Of a stretch of DNA of 31,167 bases, positions 6,353 to 15,056 are shown piece by piece. The stretch's first letter is position 1. The number at the start of each line of letters is the position of its first letter. This DNA comes from Clostridiaceae bacterium OM02-2AC. Lineage in GTDB: Bacteria > Bacillota_I > Bacilli_A > Erysipelotrichales > Erysipelotrichaceae. A program made the position numbers and the translations under genes. The DNA lies in contig QULU01000045.1 of NCBI GenBank assembly GCA_003481775.1, forward strand, positions 1 through 31,167, written 5' to 3'. A model generated the notes under the pieces. That model was not told the DNA's origin. It saw only the letters and a list, made by a program, of their open reading frames with translations, and ran no database searches.

Positions 6353-6371
6353 ACCTGGCAACTTGCCAGGT
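6353..6371. repeat. Palindrome upstream of the accessory protein gene
   Basis: ACCTGGCAACTTGCCAGGT is the reverse-complement orientation of the core (centre C). It ends 10 bases before the GGAGG of the gene starting at 6393. Confidence 0.8.
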
Positions 6372-6392
6372 TATAAAATTGGAGGTAAGAAA

Positions 6393-6839
6393 GTGAAAGA
6401 AAGAAAATCATTCCGCTTTAGCTTGGATACATTTCAAAAGCTGGATACTTTACAAGAATTAGAAAAACAGCAAGCAGAAAAATTCAATATTACGCCTAAA
6501 TCGATTACCGCAATAGTTGAAGATGCGATTGCAGAGTATTATGTTTTGAAGCTGGATAAAGATACCGGGACAGACTATCTCACCAGAATGAATCTGATGA
6601 TTCAGGATGCTCTGAAACAACAAAACCACCAAAGAGATATGACCCTCAATCATATCCTCCGCTATGCCATGATGTCTTATGAAGCTGCTGTCACCATGCT
6701 CAAAAATTTCAGGCTCTCCGATGAGGAACGTCCAAAGGATTTTGAAGATGCCAAGAATCTCGTTCAAAATCTGGACAGTATCTTTGAAGACAGCATCTTT
6801 GAAAAAGTTGCGAAAGAGCTTGGCGAGGAGGTCGATTGA
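6393..6839 (+). CDS. Putative relaxosome accessory / DNA-binding protein (148 aa)
   Basis: The GTG at 6393 is chosen because GGAGG stands seven bases upstream; a TTG at 6363 would lie in the palindrome. The N-terminus (KSFRFSLDTFQKLDTLQELE, then NITPKSITAIVEDAIAEYYV) has the strand-helix-helix layout of ribbon-helix-helix or MobC-like mobilization proteins. The C-terminal half is helical and acidic. Such proteins bind repeats near oriT and help load the relaxase. The phased GTAGGAC array just upstream is a natural target. The gene begins a tight operon: the next start lies three bases after its stop. The family call is inference from fold pattern and context. Confidence 0.65.
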   Translation: MKERKSFRFSLDTFQKLDTLQELEKQQAEKFNITPKSITAIVEDAIAEYYVLKLDKDTGTDYLTRMNLMIQDALKQQNHQRDMTLNHILRYAMMSYEAAVTMLKNFRLSDEERPKDFEDAKNLVQNLDSIFEDSIFEKVAKELGEEVD

Positions 6840-6842
6840 TCT

Positions 6843-7709
6843 ATGCTTCTCCTTGATGCTTTTGATAGATTGAGTGATCTGCTGGAAAAGGGATTCTCCT
6901 GTTATCGAAGGATGCGTGGTTCCGATCCGAACGGCTTCAATTATGACATGCTCGAGAATTCTCTGGACGTCACCAGACGAGCTTATATGGATTGCCTCGA
7001 AGTTCATTTCGATCACACCCTGTTGGAACGTATCGAACGACAGTGTCAGAAAAAAGGCCAACAGGTATTCAGTGCTGACTTCTTGAATGATCTCATGGAA
7101 GCCTATATGGAGGAACGATTTGCGAAGCAACGATATTTTTTCGATATGGATGGCGTCCTGTTCAAGTTCGATAACACTCTGACTACGCTTGAGCCACTAT
7201 ATGAGGAAGGCTACTTCAGGAACCTTCCTCCTCATCGTCTCGCTGTCCACTGCCTGCAGGAATTATTGACAGAAGCCCCTGATCAGATCTATATCCTATC
7301 TCACTATATCGACTCTCCCTTCGCTGAACGTGAGAAGCGAGAGGTATTGCAGGAACTCTTCCCCTCTCTGGATCCACACAACGTGATCCTGGTCCCTTAC
7401 GGAGAAAACAAGACAGACCATGTTCCGCTAAGAGTCAAAGAGAATGATTTCCTCATAGATGACTATAACCAAAATCTTGTATGCTGGAGAGATGCCGGTG
7501 GATATGCGATCAAATTCGTGAATGATATAAACGACAGACACGGATCCTGGAAAGGAAGCAGAGTCGAATATGATGATCCTGAGCTCATCAATTCCTTGAA
7601 CCATATATTTGAATACGCTGTCACAAGTGAAGATCTGGCAATGACTCTGGAGCCTTATATGCAACAGAAGCTGGAGGTGCTGCGTTCACATGCTGATATC
7701 GATCTTTGA
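6843..7709 (+). CDS. HAD-type 5'-nucleotidase-like protein with N-terminal helical domain
   Basis: Residues 1-95 are helical and unrecognised. From residue 98 a HAD-superfamily phosphatase follows, of the 5'(3')-deoxyribonucleotidase (NT5C-like) type: motif I DMDGV (101-105), the Ser-containing IYILSH segment as motif II, a Lys in the GENKTDH stretch, and acidic motif IV DFLIDD. These residues suggest a working metal-dependent phosphatase; the substrate is not evident. It follows the accessory gene almost without a gap (GAGGAGG inside the previous coding end) and precedes the relaxase by 35 bases. It is therefore cotranscribed with the DNA-processing genes, an uncommon position for a nucleotidase. 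Confidence 0.78.
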   Translation: MLLLDAFDRLSDLLEKGFSCYRRMRGSDPNGFNYDMLENSLDVTRRAYMDCLEVHFDHTLLERIERQCQKKGQQVFSADFLNDLMEAYMEERFAKQRYFFDMDGVLFKFDNTLTTLEPLYEEGYFRNLPPHRLAVHCLQELLTEAPDQIYILSHYIDSPFAEREKREVLQELFPSLDPHNVILVPYGENKTDHVPLRVKENDFLIDDYNQNLVCWRDAGGYAIKFVNDINDRHGSWKGSRVEYDDPELINSLNHIFEYAVTSEDLAMTLEPYMQQKLEVLRSHADIDL

Positions 7710-7711
7710 TC

Positions 7712-7730
7712 ACATGGCAACTTGCCAGGT
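7712..7730. repeat. Palindrome upstream of the relaxase gene
   Basis: ACATGGCAACTTGCCAGGT has one arm mismatch. It starts three bases after the previous stop and ends one base before the GGAG of the relaxase gene, so a hairpin here would abut the ribosome binding site. Confidence 0.75.
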
Positions 7731-7744
7731 AGGAGATATCCGAC

Positions 7745-9376
7745 ATGAGTAAGGCTCACGTCATCAGCAAATTCCGCTTCCTGGAATGTGGGAAAGCTCC
7801 ACCGAAAGGCTCTCGATTCAAAGGTACGATCTCTACTGCATCACTATTGGATTGGTACGAGTATACCGGCAGAGAAAAAGCAGCGGACGATAAGAAGGAA
7901 CACAGTATGCATGAAGGTGGACTCTTAGGCTATACGAGCCAGGATGATACGACGCGTACCTTCTCCAGCGATGGCTGGCTGACGAAAGACAAGATGCCGG
8001 GATTCAAGAAGAAGATAGCCAAGGCATTCCATAAAGACGGCGATATCTGTTGGGATACTGTCATCTCTCTCAAGGACTATCAGGACTCCTTCCAAAGCAA
8101 TATGTATGATGTCAACGATTATGCTGCGATCGTCTCCAAATCCCTGCCCGGATATTTCAAAAGCATCGGTCTCGACCCGGACAACATGATCTGGTGGATG
8201 AACTATCACAACAATAAGAAGAATCCCCATATGCATATCGTGTTCATGGAAAAGGTCCATACCAGAACGCGTGGTAAGCTGGCGCAGAAATACCTGGACA
8301 AATATAAAAGCACCTGGTTGAAGGAATTAGGTCTCCGTCAGGAATTCACCAAGAGATACGAAAGAGCTCCAAAGGATGTCTTCAGGGAAAAGGATGCTTT
8401 ACGTAAAACGCTGATCTCCGGGATCGACATGAGATTCCATGACCAGCTGCTCCATAGCTTCTACACGACGCTTCCGAAGAAAGGAAGACTCTCCTATAAC
8501 TCCAAGAACATGAAGCCATACAGAAGACAGCTCAACCTGATCATCCGCTCCTTACTGCAGGATGAAGAGATACGACCGGCGTACGAAGAGTGGCTCGGTA
8601 AGGTCGAGATGCTGGATGATCTTCAGAACACGCTTGCGAACGAGAAGATCTCCCACTTCAAAAAAACAGAGCTGGACAAGCTCTATACCAGGATCGGGAA
8701 TATGATCCTGGGACATGCGAAATATAAAGAGACGGAGCATAGACAAGAACATGAGCTATGGTTCTCAAAACAGAATATCCGTTATCAGGATGAACAGATA
8801 TATCGTATCAAGCTCCAGGATCGTGCTGCTTGTATCGACCTGCCATCCGATGCAGCCCTGTTCCTGGATGAACGGGGCTTTTATCATGTCGAGATCGAAC
8901 AAGACAAAAGCTACACGCTCCATCGGTATGCAAAAAATCTCGATGCCTGGAAAGATATCTCTGAAACAGATACATTGCAGATCGATAGAGACACCCTCTT
9001 CCGCTATATGCATGCGAAGGACATATCGTTATCCGAAGGTGAGCCTAAGATCTTTGTAGGTCAAGATAGCCGTATATCGCTCATGGATGGGACAGATGAG
9101 ACCGCTGTGCCGCTTCTTACGGACGATCCAAAAGAGATACCTCCTGATCCACAAAAATCCTTGCACGCTCGATCAGAAGGTCCCCCTGCCCGTATGGGGA
9201 TGAGGAAGAAATCGAAAGTGATCTATAAGCAAAAACTGAGTGCAGTCCTGAAAAAAGGCTCCAAGCGGATCCTACATCAGGACGCGCAGGAAAAAGAAAG
9301 AGATCTGGAAAGATTCATAAGAGAATATGAAGAACAACAGATCCGGAGTGAAGAAAGGGGAAAAGAATATATATGA
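7745..9376 (+). CDS. mobL: MobL-family relaxase
   Basis: This 543-residue protein matches the MobL relaxases of Firmicutes. The N-terminal catalytic half contains GGLLGYTSQDD, WDTVISLKDY (the family's VISL segment) and the histidine motif YHNNKKNPHMHIVFMEK, in which HMH is the metal-binding pair. The C-terminal half is basic and coiled (ends near residue 540 in REYEEQQIRSEERGKEYI) and may bind the coupling protein. It should nick oriT, stay bound to the 5' end and be transported with the strand. The ATG follows GGAG nine bases upstream. The end overlaps the coupling-protein start by four bases (ATGA), indicating translational coupling. Confidence 0.88.
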   Translation: MSKAHVISKFRFLECGKAPPKGSRFKGTISTASLLDWYEYTGREKAADDKKEHSMHEGGLLGYTSQDDTTRTFSSDGWLTKDKMPGFKKKIAKAFHKDGDICWDTVISLKDYQDSFQSNMYDVNDYAAIVSKSLPGYFKSIGLDPDNMIWWMNYHNNKKNPHMHIVFMEKVHTRTRGKLAQKYLDKYKSTWLKELGLRQEFTKRYERAPKDVFREKDALRKTLISGIDMRFHDQLLHSFYTTLPKKGRLSYNSKNMKPYRRQLNLIIRSLLQDEEIRPAYEEWLGKVEMLDDLQNTLANEKISHFKKTELDKLYTRIGNMILGHAKYKETEHRQEHELWFSKQNIRYQDEQIYRIKLQDRAACIDLPSDAALFLDERGFYHVEIEQDKSYTLHRYAKNLDAWKDISETDTLQIDRDTLFRYMHAKDISLSEGEPKIFVGQDSRISLMDGTDETAVPLLTDDPKEIPPDPQKSLHARSEGPPARMGMRKKSKVIYKQKLSAVLKKGSKRILHQDAQEKERDLERFIREYEEQQIRSEERGKEYI

Positions 9377-11394
9377 TACGAAAACTCATGATCTCTCTGC
9401 TCGGAATAGCTCTCGCAAGGATACTCTTCATCCTTGCGGCCATCAACCTGACCAATATGCTCGTATTCGACAGACTGGAGCCATCCTTCGATCTCAGTCT
9501 ACTGGATCAGATCCCGCAGACAAGGGCGGTCATCGATATACTGACGGTACTCATCGCAGTCTTCATCCTTCTGGGGATGTTTTCGAAAAGTACCAAGAAG
9601 AAGCTGGACGATGACAAGAAGAATTTTACACATCTCTCCTCTATCCATGAAGCGAAGCGCAGTCTGACCAGAGTGCAATTTCATGAAGCAGATAAAGGAA
9701 AGTCAACCAAAGAAGATATACGATGGGTATTGAACGAAACATCCTTTCTGACGAAAGCCGATCGTATCCTGAACTATCCGAAGCTTCCTTATAATGCACT
9801 CCTGACATTCTTCCGGATCGATGACTGGCACAAGCTCAATACCGTAAGACATTGGGAGATAGATGGTAAGCCTGTCACACAGCGTGCCGGCCTCCCCATC
9901 TATATGCCGAGATTCCGGAAACAGACGATCTTCGTCGATGCAAACGACAATCATTCTATTCTGATCGGTACGACGAATTCCGGTAAGACCTTCTCTGTCA
10001 TCCTGCAGATGATCGAGCTCGTCTGTATGTCCGGTGAATGTGCCGTCATCAACGATCCCAAAGGAGAGCTCTACGAATATACGGCAAAGCAATTCGAAGA
10101 GGCCGGGTATGAGATCATCAAGCTGAATCTCGTCAATGCGAAGGCTTCCGATGCCTGGGCTCCCTTAGAACTGGCATGGGATACATGGAAGAAGGCCTAT
10201 ATGGATCATCAGGAGGCACTGAAGAAATGGAAAGCAGAAGAGACTACCTTCACACCTGCCGAGAAAGCAGAGTGGCTGGCCAGGATACCGGAGCCTGACT
10301 ACTCTCAGGCGATCGAATTCCTCAAGGATCTTGCAAACAGTCTCACCTATGATCCGAATGTCAAGGATCCGTTCTGGAACGATTCCGCAAGGGACTGCAT
10401 CATCGGGATGGCTGCTTTCCTGATGGAGGAAGCCGTCCGGAACGGAGATATGACAGATGGGATCATCAACTTCAAAGCGATCAAGCTGGGATTGAACTAT
10501 GCAGATGTGAAGCTCACGAAGGAACAACAGAAGGCACTGCAGGTGCGCTCCGACAACATCCTGGGCGCAGTGTTGGAAAAATCAAGAAGGCTGGACGATA
10601 CCAGTCATATGTATCTGATGGATTATTGTAATGCGCCGGAACAGACGCGGCAGAGCATCAAGAAGGTCCTTGCGACGAAGATCGATATCCTGACGATGAA
10701 CGAACAGATCATGAGGATGACCTCCTATTCGGATTTCGATATGAAGGCTCTCGGTCAGAAGAAGATGGTGATCTATCTGATCGTGCATGATGAGAAGAAG
10801 ACCTACTATCCACTCGTCACGATCTTCCTAAAGCAGCTCTATGAGGTGATCATCAACGAAGCCAGAGGGAATAAAGGAAGACTCCCCATCCCTGTGAATG
10901 TCATATTGGATGAATTCGGTAACTGTCCTCCATTAAAGGATATCCAGAGCATGCTGACCGCATCCCGTTCCCGCGGTGTACGTTTCTCACTGGTCGTACA
11001 GGATCTCTCTCAGCTAGGAGAAGTCTATGGAGACAAAGTAGCGACGACGATCCAGAACAACTGCTCCAATACCGTGTATATCTTAGGCTCTCAAATGGAT
11101 ACACTGAAAAGGTTCAGTGAGATGTGTGGTTCCAGACAGATATGGCTGCCATCGAAAAGCTGGTATGAGACGCGTCCTGTCATAAGCATCGATCGTCTAC
11201 AAAAATTGAATCTTGGTGAAGTCGTCATCCACAGACAGAGGAAATCCCCTTTCATCGCAAGGATGATCCCTTATGACAGATGTAAGTTCTATAGAGGCAA
11301 GAATATGGATCCAAACGAAGAGAGATCACCAAAGCCGGCTGTCAGATGGATCGATATGAAGGCTCTATTATCGAATTATGGAGATGTTTTCTAA
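9373..11394 (+). CDS. VirD4/TraG-type type IV coupling protein
   Basis: This 673-residue protein begins with two membrane segments (about 6-32 and 52-70), then a soluble ATPase domain. Walker A is GTTNSGKT (about residue 199-206), followed by ECAVINDPKGELYEYT. Walker B is VILDEFGN (about 509-516), followed by the SRSRGVRFSLVVQDLSQL segment typical of TraG/VirD4. It would dock the relaxosome at the secretion channel and power DNA export. The start overlaps the relaxase stop. No VirB4- or VirB6-like channel gene follows, so the channel must be encoded outside the window or borrowed. Confidence 0.92.
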   Translation: MIRKLMISLLGIALARILFILAAINLTNMLVFDRLEPSFDLSLLDQIPQTRAVIDILTVLIAVFILLGMFSKSTKKKLDDDKKNFTHLSSIHEAKRSLTRVQFHEADKGKSTKEDIRWVLNETSFLTKADRILNYPKLPYNALLTFFRIDDWHKLNTVRHWEIDGKPVTQRAGLPIYMPRFRKQTIFVDANDNHSILIGTTNSGKTFSVILQMIELVCMSGECAVINDPKGELYEYTAKQFEEAGYEIIKLNLVNAKASDAWAPLELAWDTWKKAYMDHQEALKKWKAEETTFTPAEKAEWLARIPEPDYSQAIEFLKDLANSLTYDPNVKDPFWNDSARDCIIGMAAFLMEEAVRNGDMTDGIINFKAIKLGLNYADVKLTKEQQKALQVRSDNILGAVLEKSRRLDDTSHMYLMDYCNAPEQTRQSIKKVLATKIDILTMNEQIMRMTSYSDFDMKALGQKKMVIYLIVHDEKKTYYPLVTIFLKQLYEVIINEARGNKGRLPIPVNVILDEFGNCPPLKDIQSMLTASRSRGVRFSLVVQDLSQLGEVYGDKVATTIQNNCSNTVYILGSQMDTLKRFSEMCGSRQIWLPSKSWYETRPVISIDRLQKLNLGEVVIHRQRKSPFIARMIPYDRCKFYRGKNMDPNEERSPKPAVRWIDMKALLSNYGDVF

Positions 11395-11396
11395 CA

Positions 11397-11415
11397 ACAT
11401 GGTGATCTGCCATGT
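11397..11415. repeat. Imperfect palindrome after the coupling-protein gene
   Basis: ACATGGTGATCTGCCATGT has outer arms like the family but a changed core. It starts three bases after the stop codon. Confidence 0.5.
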
Positions 11416-11438
11416 GTGTAATGACCATGAACACGATA

Positions 11439-11461
11439 TTACCTGGCAACTTGCCAGGTAA
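11439..11461. repeat. Palindrome upstream of the pentapeptide gene
   Basis: This is a perfect 23-base palindrome (arms TTACCTGGCAA and TTGCCAGGTAA, centre C). It ends 17 bases before the ATG at 11478 and just before the AAGGAG ribosome binding site. Confidence 0.8.
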
Positions 11462-11477
11462 TGGAAAGGAGAAGAAA

Positions 11478-12617
11478 ATGGAGGAAGAACAGATAAAGAG
11501 ATTCGTACAAACGAATAGTGAGATATCATTGATGGATTTTTACAAAAGCTTGGAAAGACAGCAGCGAGAAGCCGGATATAGTATGCAAAAGACCAGTCTG
11601 ATCTTTCCGCAGCGCCAGATCATCGAACTGGAAGGAAAGAGCTCCTGTAAGATATTCACTTCTTATTTCGAGAACTGTGAATTCATGAACCTGGAGCTAA
11701 TGGATACGGCCGGATATAACCAAAGGATATTGGAGGGAAATATCTTCAAAGGCTGCACCTTCACGAACTGTAGAAACATCGCATCTATGAATGCATGTAC
11801 GTTCATCGACTGTAATTTCAATGCCTGTGATCTCAGGCATACCTCATTCGTCCGCTGCAGGTTTGTAGATACGAGCGCAGGAGACTGCGATTTCCGGATG
11901 GCGAATTTCTCCCTCGCCGATCATGCAAAGTTGTATATCGCATATGAGACCTGCAAAGTAGAGGATACTCTGCTGCAGCCGCAGGTATCGGAAGAAGAGA
12001 GGAAGCAGACCGGCGATCCGATCAGAATGGATATCTTCCTCGATATGCTGGAGTGTTCCCTGAAACTGCTCCGTGATGCGATCCATCTCGACAGTGATGC
12101 GCAGATGACACTCGATCCGATCGCTCACGACCTGAATGCCTATATACAGATGACGCGAAAGGCGATGGAATCAGAAGGAATCCGGGAACGTGAGGAAACG
12201 GAGATATTGAACGATCTCGACGTGCATGAAGCATGGGCGAATCAGATCTGCCGCAAGACAGAGGAGATGCCTGTCATCGACTGGACGAAGAGCAATTACA
12301 GCAGGATGAACCTGAAGAACCGGAATCTGTCCGGTATCGACTTCACCGGTTCCCTCATGAAGAACTGTGACTTTACAGCCTGTAACCTCACCGGAGTCGA
12401 TTTCACCGGCTGTAATCTCACCGGTGCCATATTTTTGAATGCGATCCTTGCGCAGAATACCTTCGATGGCGCAAAGCTGGAGGACATCAAGATCGATCAG
12501 AAGAACCTGCAGCTATTCGAAAATGCCGGCATCGCTGTGAATACGGACCAGACCGGCCCCATGAATATCTCTGTCAATCGCAGCGTCTTATCGAGGAAAG
12601 GAAATACGGCCGTCTGA
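11478..12617 (+). CDS. Pentapeptide-repeat protein with split repeat blocks (379 aa)
   Basis: The ATG at 11478 follows AAGGAG; an earlier frame opening at 11412 would cross the palindrome. Two pentapeptide blocks (consensus A/C-[D/N]-[L/F]-x-x) lie at about residues 55-150 (FENCEFMNLEL, FKGCTFTNC, FIDCNFNACDLRHTSF) and about 275-345 (MNLKNRNLSGIDFTGSLMKN, CDFTACNLTGVDFTGCNLTG). Between them is a helical insert. Cysteines replace the usual Ala at many central positions. Such folds form right-handed beta-helices and may mimic DNA or serve as scaffolds; the role here is unknown. The stop overlaps the next start by one base, so it is coupled to the Ig-like membrane protein. Confidence 0.82.
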   Translation: MEEEQIKRFVQTNSEISLMDFYKSLERQQREAGYSMQKTSLIFPQRQIIELEGKSSCKIFTSYFENCEFMNLELMDTAGYNQRILEGNIFKGCTFTNCRNIASMNACTFIDCNFNACDLRHTSFVRCRFVDTSAGDCDFRMANFSLADHAKLYIAYETCKVEDTLLQPQVSEEERKQTGDPIRMDIFLDMLECSLKLLRDAIHLDSDAQMTLDPIAHDLNAYIQMTRKAMESEGIREREETEILNDLDVHEAWANQICRKTEEMPVIDWTKSNYSRMNLKNRNLSGIDFTGSLMKNCDFTACNLTGVDFTGCNLTGAIFLNAILAQNTFDGAKLEDIKIDQKNLQLFENAGIAVNTDQTGPMNISVNRSVLSRKGNTAV

Positions 12618-13723
12618 TGGAAGACAGATACCAACGCTATCAGAACACTGCCTTCACAAGCCAACAATGGTACATCATAAAAAAGGCGATCGATGAAGAT
12701 ATCGAAGTCAAGGATATCGCAGATCCAAGATTCAGCGTCGAACAGCTGACGCTACTCATAGACGCAAGGAGATCCGGTATCGACTTATCCGGATTGACAG
12801 ATCCGGATATCAAGGAAGAACAGCTCAAACAGATATTGGAAAAGATAGCAAATGAGATGGGACTCTATGATGAGCATTATGAAAAGGTCAGGAGGAAGTG
12901 GCTCCGGAACATCACCTGGATGCTTCTCATCGGCTCTGTCCTCACGATCATCGTTTCTCTGCTCTATGTCACGAAGGATGAATGGCTGAAATACTTTGAA
13001 GAACTGTACCTGTCCTTCGATCGTGAGACCGTACAACTTGAGGCAGGAGAACCGTTCGAGCCAGCCTCCTACATCCGTTCTTATGATCCCGAAGCAGTGA
13101 TCACCTTTCCGAATCGTGATGAGATCGATACGAAAAAGCCCGGCACCTATTGGGCAGTCTACCATATCAGCAACGGCAAGAAGGAAAAGGATATGAAGCT
13201 GCTCGTGGAAGTGAAGGACACCAAATCACCGGTGATCAGCTTGAACAGATCCAGCATAACTGTGTCTGATCGTTCCGAGCTGAAGGCGGAGGAATATATA
13301 GATTCTGTCATCGATATCGTCGATGGCGATCTTCGCAGGAAGACGACGTTCGAAATGACAGAAGACCAGATCGTTTATAAAGTGAGCGACGCACATGGGA
13401 ACGAAGCACGGAAGACCTTGGATATCCATATAGAAAAGCCAAAAAGTAATGAGACAGAGAGCGTTCCAAAGACAGAAGGACCACAACCAGACACTCCACA
13501 GCAACAGGAGCAGGGGGATTCACCAATAGAAAAAGATATACCTGTTACGGCACAGGGCAGATCGTTTCCTTTCATAGAAGGCAAGACCTTCGATCAGACG
13601 TATCAGGAATGTATGGCAGCCGGTAATGCAGCAGTAAGCGCAGGCCAGGCAAATACGGCATCCTGTACCGTCTATGATGACGAGAATGGAATCCATAAAG
13701 GATACGTTTTAAATTTTGACTGA
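12617..13723 (+). CDS. One-TM protein with Ig-like (DUF5011-type) extracellular domains
   Basis: This 368-residue protein has a cytoplasmic N-terminus of about 100 residues with short acidic repeats (ITDPDIKEEQL-like units, e.g. ADPRFSVEQL and TDPDIKEEQL). A single membrane helix follows (WMLLIGSVLTIIVSLLYV, about 101-118). Outside it has two beta-rich modules of the DUF5011/Ig type (for example DTKSPVISLNRSSITV, then DIVDGDLRRKTTFEM), a Pro/Gln/Glu linker and a C-terminal domain with two Cys. It may act at the cell envelope during mating, for instance as part of the channel's outer side or as an adhesin; that is inference from topology and operon position. The start overlaps the pentapeptide gene stop (TGATG). 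Confidence 0.75.
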   Translation: MEDRYQRYQNTAFTSQQWYIIKKAIDEDIEVKDIADPRFSVEQLTLLIDARRSGIDLSGLTDPDIKEEQLKQILEKIANEMGLYDEHYEKVRRKWLRNITWMLLIGSVLTIIVSLLYVTKDEWLKYFEELYLSFDRETVQLEAGEPFEPASYIRSYDPEAVITFPNRDEIDTKKPGTYWAVYHISNGKKEKDMKLLVEVKDTKSPVISLNRSSITVSDRSELKAEEYIDSVIDIVDGDLRRKTTFEMTEDQIVYKVSDAHGNEARKTLDIHIEKPKSNETESVPKTEGPQPDTPQQQEQGDSPIEKDIPVTAQGRSFPFIEGKTFDQTYQECMAAGNAAVSAGQANTASCTVYDDENGIHKGYVLNFD

Positions 13724-13725
13724 TG

Positions 13726-13755
13726 ATACCTGGCAAGTTGCCAGGTATTTTTTTA
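13726..13755 (+). terminator. Palindrome with T-tract, attenuator or terminator before the primase gene
   Basis: The 23-base palindrome (13726-13748, core TGGCAAGTTGCCA) begins two bases after the previous stop and is followed by seven T residues, then AGGAGG. It is the only family member with a full T-tract, so it could end or attenuate transcription ahead of the primase-like gene. Confidence 0.6.
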
Positions 13756-13769
13756 GGAGGTAAGGACAC

Positions 13770-15056
13770 ATGAAAGAAATCATCAACATCAGTATTCCAA
13801 AATCACGCTTCAAACAGAAGATCAAACAGGCGAATGGTACGAAGTACAGCCATCGCGTCATCCTTCCGAAGGAAGCAGGAGCTTATCGATATCATGTACT
13901 ATTGATCAGTGAGGACTTCGTACAAGAGGATATCGACAATATAGACAACAACGTCCTGCATTTTTATGCAGATCGAGAGATCCAGCTGTCGCAGCATCAT
14001 CGGACGCCGAACGGAGAGGATGTCTATGAGAAGATCAGAGTCATGCCGAAGGAATTGTACAAAAGCTTCTATGGAGAATACAAAGACAACAGCAGGAAGA
14101 GATTCACGAATGAAGAAGTAGAATATCTGAAGAAGAACATATCCGTGATGGATTTCCTACAGGATCGTGCAGGCTTCAGCTTCCAAAGACAGGGACAACA
14201 TTATTATCGCTGTGATCAGCATAGTTCTCTCGTCATCGATACGAGGAACAACGCTATGTTCTGGAACACCGAGCATATCAATGGATCCGCATTGGAATAT
14301 TTGAGAAAGGCAGAAGGCAAGACGTTTCCAGAGGCGATGAATATCCTGATCGAATATCATAACGGACTTGCGCCTGACAAGAAGCAGTATATCGCACCGA
14401 AATATGAGCAGATAGAATTCAAGCTTCCGGATTCACAACAGAATATCTCGAAGATCTATGAGTATCTATGTGACAAGCGAAAGATCGACCGTGACCTCAT
14501 CAAGCGATTCGTCGATGACGGTAAGATCTATCTGGATGCAAAAGGAAATTGCGTCTTCGCATGTGAGAACTACAAAGGAAAGGTAGATTCCGCCTTCGTA
14601 CGTTCGACCTATTCAGGCTTTCGGGGAGATGTCGGTGGAGGAAATAAGTTTACCGGATTCTTCATCGAAATGGATCCAAAGGCTACGAAGCTTGTCCTGA
14701 CAGAAGCCTATATCGATGGGTTGTCTTATATCACGGCCAAGAAGCAAGCCGGTGAGAAGATAGACTTCAATGTGCTCGCATGCGACAGCTGTAATGTCAT
14801 GAATGAGACGTTCCGCGTAAATTATCTTACCCGACCTGTCTTGAATCAGAATATCGATACTGTCATACTTGCATCGGATAACGATAAAGCAGGCAGAGCT
14901 GCTGCGGAAGAGTTCAAAGCATTCGTCCGACCATTTCATAGGATACAGAATGTCATCGATGATCTTCCATCCCTTGGTTCTGACTGGAATAAGGACCTGC
15001 AGAAGATATATGAGAACCCGGAAGCAGTTCCGGAAAAAGCAATCATGTTGAAATAG
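13770..15056 (+). CDS. Toprim / DUF3991 primase-like protein (428 aa)
   Basis: The central region (about 110-215: VMDFLQDRAGFSFQRQGQHY, YRCDQHSSLVID, NGSALEYLRKAEGKTFPEAM) resembles the DUF3991 and zinc-ribbon-like part of conjugative-element primases. The toprim domain follows: the catalytic Glu in LTEAYIDGLSY (about 310-320) and the acidic ASDNDKAG motif (about 367-374). Such proteins probably prime complementary-strand synthesis after transfer or assist replication. The N-terminal 100 residues form a separate unrecognised domain. The ATG follows AGGAGG and lies 22 bases after a palindrome. It is the last gene of the transfer module; no further element gene is visible to the right. Confidence 0.85.
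   Translation: MKEIINISIPKSRFKQKIKQANGTKYSHRVILPKEAGAYRYHVLLISEDFVQEDIDNIDNNVLHFYADREIQLSQHHRTPNGEDVYEKIRVMPKELYKSFYGEYKDNSRKRFTNEEVEYLKKNISVMDFLQDRAGFSFQRQGQHYYRCDQHSSLVIDTRNNAMFWNTEHINGSALEYLRKAEGKTFPEAMNILIEYHNGLAPDKKQYIAPKYEQIEFKLPDSQQNISKIYEYLCDKRKIDRDLIKRFVDDGKIYLDAKGNCVFACENYKGKVDSAFVRSTYSGFRGDVGGGNKFTGFFIEMDPKATKLVLTEAYIDGLSYITAKKQAGEKIDFNVLACDSCNVMNETFRVNYLTRPVLNQNIDTVILASDNDKAGRAAAEEFKAFVRPFHRIQNVIDDLPSLGSDWNKDLQKIYENPEAVPEKAIMLK

Noticed and set aside
6459..7130. A 223-codon - strand frame opposite the accessory and nucleotidase genes
   Set aside because: The + strand frames there have good RBSs, family motifs and operon spacing; the - strand frame has none and spans two genes.
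1..15056. A complete conjugation system in this window
   Set aside because: Relaxase, coupling protein and primase are present, but no VirB4, VirB6 or cell-wall hydrolase gene is seen, so only a partial module can be claimed.
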